A stretch of 60,326 nt of DNA, from NCBI GenBank assembly GCA_937920515.1, contig CALEUG010000034.1, forward strand, positions 1-60,326, written 5' to 3'. Source of the stretch: an uncultured bacterium (GTDB lineage: Bacteria > Acidobacteriota > Aminicenantia > Aminicenantales > Saccharicenantaceae). The position numbers and the translations under genes are program-made. Positions within the stretch are counted from its first letter, which is position 1, and each line of letters starts with the position of its first letter. Shown in pieces: positions 58,815 to 60,326 of this stretch. The notes below the pieces were generated by a model, which had not been told where the DNA came from, searched no databases, and saw only the letters and a program-made list of their open reading frames with translations.

Positions 58815-59891
58815 ATGAAAAGCAGAGTTTATTTTATAAAGGCCAACCGCGAGGAGAACCCTGAAATAATCTCCAGGAAGGCCAGGGCTGTCTACCTGGC
58901 CCTCGGCCTGAACGAAAAGATTCAGCCCGAGGATTTTGTTGCCTTAAAAATTCATTTTGGCGAGAAAAACAACACCGGGCATATAAAACCGCTCTGGCTG
59001 ACCGGGATTATTGATGAGGTCCTGAAGAAAAGCCAGCGGGCCTTTCTTTCAGATAGCAATACCCTTTACACAGGGAACAGGTCCAATTCTGTGGACCATA
59101 TCCGCCAGGCCTGGGAGCACGGCTTTACTCCGGACCAGGTCAGAATCCCTGTCATTATCGCTGATGGCCTGGTCGGGCGGGAGAAATCGGAAGTTAAGGT
59201 GGAGGGACAGAGGATTAAGTCCTCCCGGATTGCCAGCGCTTTCCTGGATTCGGATGCCATGCTCTGTTTGACTCATGTCACCGGGCACGTCCAGACCGGG
59301 GTGGGAGCGGCCATCAAGAACCTGGGCATGGGCTGCGCTTCCCGGGCCGGCAAGCTTGACCAGCACTCGGTCGTTCATCCCAGGGTTAATACCAGGCAAT
59401 GCCGGAACTGCGGGGTCTGCCTCAAATATTGCCCGGCTGATGCCATTATCCAGGCCGAAAGCTACGTGATGATCGATGATGAAAAGTGCATCGGCTGCGG
59501 TGAATGCCTGGTGGTTTGTAAATACGGCGCGGTCAAGATGAAGTGGGACGAAGATTCCCGCCGCCTGCAGGAAAAAATGGCTGAATATGCCCTTGCGGTC
59601 AAAAACCATTTCCGGGAAAAAATCTGCTTCCTGAATTTCATCCTGCAGGTTACTAAAGACTGCGACTGCATGGCCAGGAACCAAACGGCCATCGTGGAAG
59701 ACGTGGGGATAGTCGGCTCTCTGGACCCGGTGGCGGTCGACCGGGCTTCGGCTGACCTGGTGGTCAGGACGGCCGGCCGGGATGCCTTCAAGCATGGCTA
59801 TAACATAGACTGGTCGGTGCAACTGGCTTACGGAGAAAAAATAGGGCTGGGCAGCCAGCAGTACGAGCTGGTGGAGTTGAAGGAATTCTGA
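58815..59891 (+). CDS. DUF362 protein with two [4Fe-4S] ferredoxin motifs
   Basis: A 358-residue protein. The DUF362 domain (1-185, 'KIHFGEKNNTGHIKP', 'THVTGHVQTGVGAAIKNLGMGCASRAGK') is followed by a bacterial ferredoxin domain (about 195-255): 'CRNCGVCLKYCPADAI' and 'CIGCGECLVVCKYGAV'. 'VEDVGIVGSLDPVAVDRASADL' closes the DUF362 fold. It would carry two low-potential clusters and might pass electrons to or from oxidoreductases such as IorAB, which lacks its own ferredoxin domain. That link is a guess. Confidence 0.92.
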   Translation: MKSRVYFIKANREENPEIISRKARAVYLALGLNEKIQPEDFVALKIHFGEKNNTGHIKPLWLTGIIDEVLKKSQRAFLSDSNTLYTGNRSNSVDHIRQAWEHGFTPDQVRIPVIIADGLVGREKSEVKVEGQRIKSSRIASAFLDSDAMLCLTHVTGHVQTGVGAAIKNLGMGCASRAGKLDQHSVVHPRVNTRQCRNCGVCLKYCPADAIIQAESYVMIDDEKCIGCGECLVVCKYGAVKMKWDEDSRRLQEKMAEYALAVKNHFREKICFLNFILQVTKDCDCMARNQTAIVEDVGIVGSLDPVAVDRASADLVVRTAGRDAFKHGYNIDWSVQLAYGEKIGLGSQQYELVELKEF

Positions 59892-60190
59892 GACAGAACC
59901 GGTCCGGTTTTATACCAGGCAGGCTAACGAGCCGGTTGAGATTAAAACCAGTGTCTTTTTAAAAAGAATCGCAACCTGGCGAATACTGGCTGGATTGACC
60001 TTTTGCCCCGGGGTTAATTTAATTTACGGTTTCTTCCCGGAGTCAGGCCTGGCCGGGGTTGATGATAAAGAAATCAGGGTAAAATCAGTAAGCCTTCCGC
60101 TGCAATCAGGGGATTTTATTCCTCCAGTGATAATTGACATCCTTCAGGAAAATTTGAGCCCGGGAAATTATGGAAACCGGACCGCAAGCC
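59892..60190. other. Convergent intergenic region
   Basis: 299 bases between two stop codons. A 70-codon plus-strand frame (59995-60204) has no ribosome-binding site and overlaps the end of the next gene; I see nothing supported. Confidence 0.35.
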
Positions 60191-60326
60191 TCAGCGCAGC
60201 CTGACCAGGCGTCGCTCGAATATAAAAATGGCAGCAGCGTAAACCAGAAAAATAAGGGCCGAGGCCAGCACGGGAATTTTCTCTCCCAGTTGGTTGGCCG
60301 CGGCGCCAATCCACAGGGCGGCAAAG
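60191..60326 (-). CDS. C-terminus of a membrane protein (partial)
   Basis: The frame runs in from the window edge and reads FAALWIGAAANQLGEKIPVL, then a hydrophobic helix and a basic end, 'FERRLVRLR', before TGA at 60191-60193. This is the last membrane helix and short cytoplasmic tail of an inner-membrane protein. The family cannot be told from 44 residues. Confidence 0.6.
   Translation of the reverse strand, partial: FAALWIGAAANQLGEKIPVLASALIFLVYAAAIFIFERRLVRLR

Noticed and set aside
59995..60204. 70-codon plus-strand frame near the right edge
   Set aside because: No ribosome-binding site, and it overlaps the better-supported membrane protein end on the minus strand.

Overview
The window is about 60 kb of GC-rich chromosomal DNA, coding-dense on both strands, with no phage, plasmid, CRISPR or intact insertion sequence. 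A TonB-dependent receptor, a secreted small beta-rich protein and two lipoproteins indicate a diderm (Gram-negative-type) bacterium. An indolepyruvate:ferredoxin oxidoreductase, an ADP-forming acyl-CoA synthetase, several peptidases and amidases, threonine dehydratase and PLP enzymes point to a peptide or amino-acid fermenting, probably anaerobic, heterotroph. ResB/CcsA show that it also makes c-type cytochromes. The gene content would fit an uncultivated lineage such as Aminicenantes or a relative; that placement is an impression, not something I could test.

Layout. 1-2 kb: ruvC-ruvA-ruvB (ruvB cut by the edge) behind yebC, all minus strand. 2-4.4 kb: a GGDEF protein and folD. 4.7-7.3 kb: minus-strand rrf2-resB-ccsA. 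7.5-12.1 kb: plus-strand iorA-iorB-ADP-forming acyl-CoA synthetase, a compact module that turns aryl- or branched 2-oxo acids into acids plus ATP. 12.2-15.2 kb: a REC-PAS-HisKA_2 kinase. 15.3-21.4 kb: beta-rich secreted protein, TonB receptor with a DUF6506-like gene, methyltransferase, family 2 glycoside hydrolase. 21.7-31 kb: FmdB-type zinc ribbon, RmuC, yggS with an OFA-type MFS transporter, dNTPase, an ABC-2 exporter, transketolase. 31-38 kb: a candidate structured RNA, a GlcD-type flavoprotein, a tandem ACT protein, a YugP-type membrane protease, a large M14 peptidase and a small exported protein. 38.1-38.4 kb: a large, Alu-containing bacterial SRP RNA. 38.9-49.1 kb: DapA-family lyase, zincin, CobO, threonine dehydratase, a lipoprotein binding protein overlapping a penicillin-acylase-family hydrolase, ThiD, acylphosphatase, and an unknown gene overlapping a NIF3-type gene. 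49.2-60.3 kb: flavodoxin, a 1300-residue NtrY-like kinase, HAD phosphatase, YtcJ-type amidohydrolase, class V aminotransferase, DUF362 ferredoxin-like protein and the C-terminus of a membrane protein.

Sigma-70-type promoters are unusually legible here: many genes have TTGnnn boxes 17 bp from a TATAAT-like box, often with an extended TGn element. Several carry palindromes over the -10 or spacer. The less ordinary features are the structured element at 31111-31261, the ferredoxin-less IorA, the palindrome with overlapping divergent -10 boxes at 18648-18667, the SRP RNA, and repeat-bearing intergenic stretches near 23.5, 38.5 and 54.6 kb.
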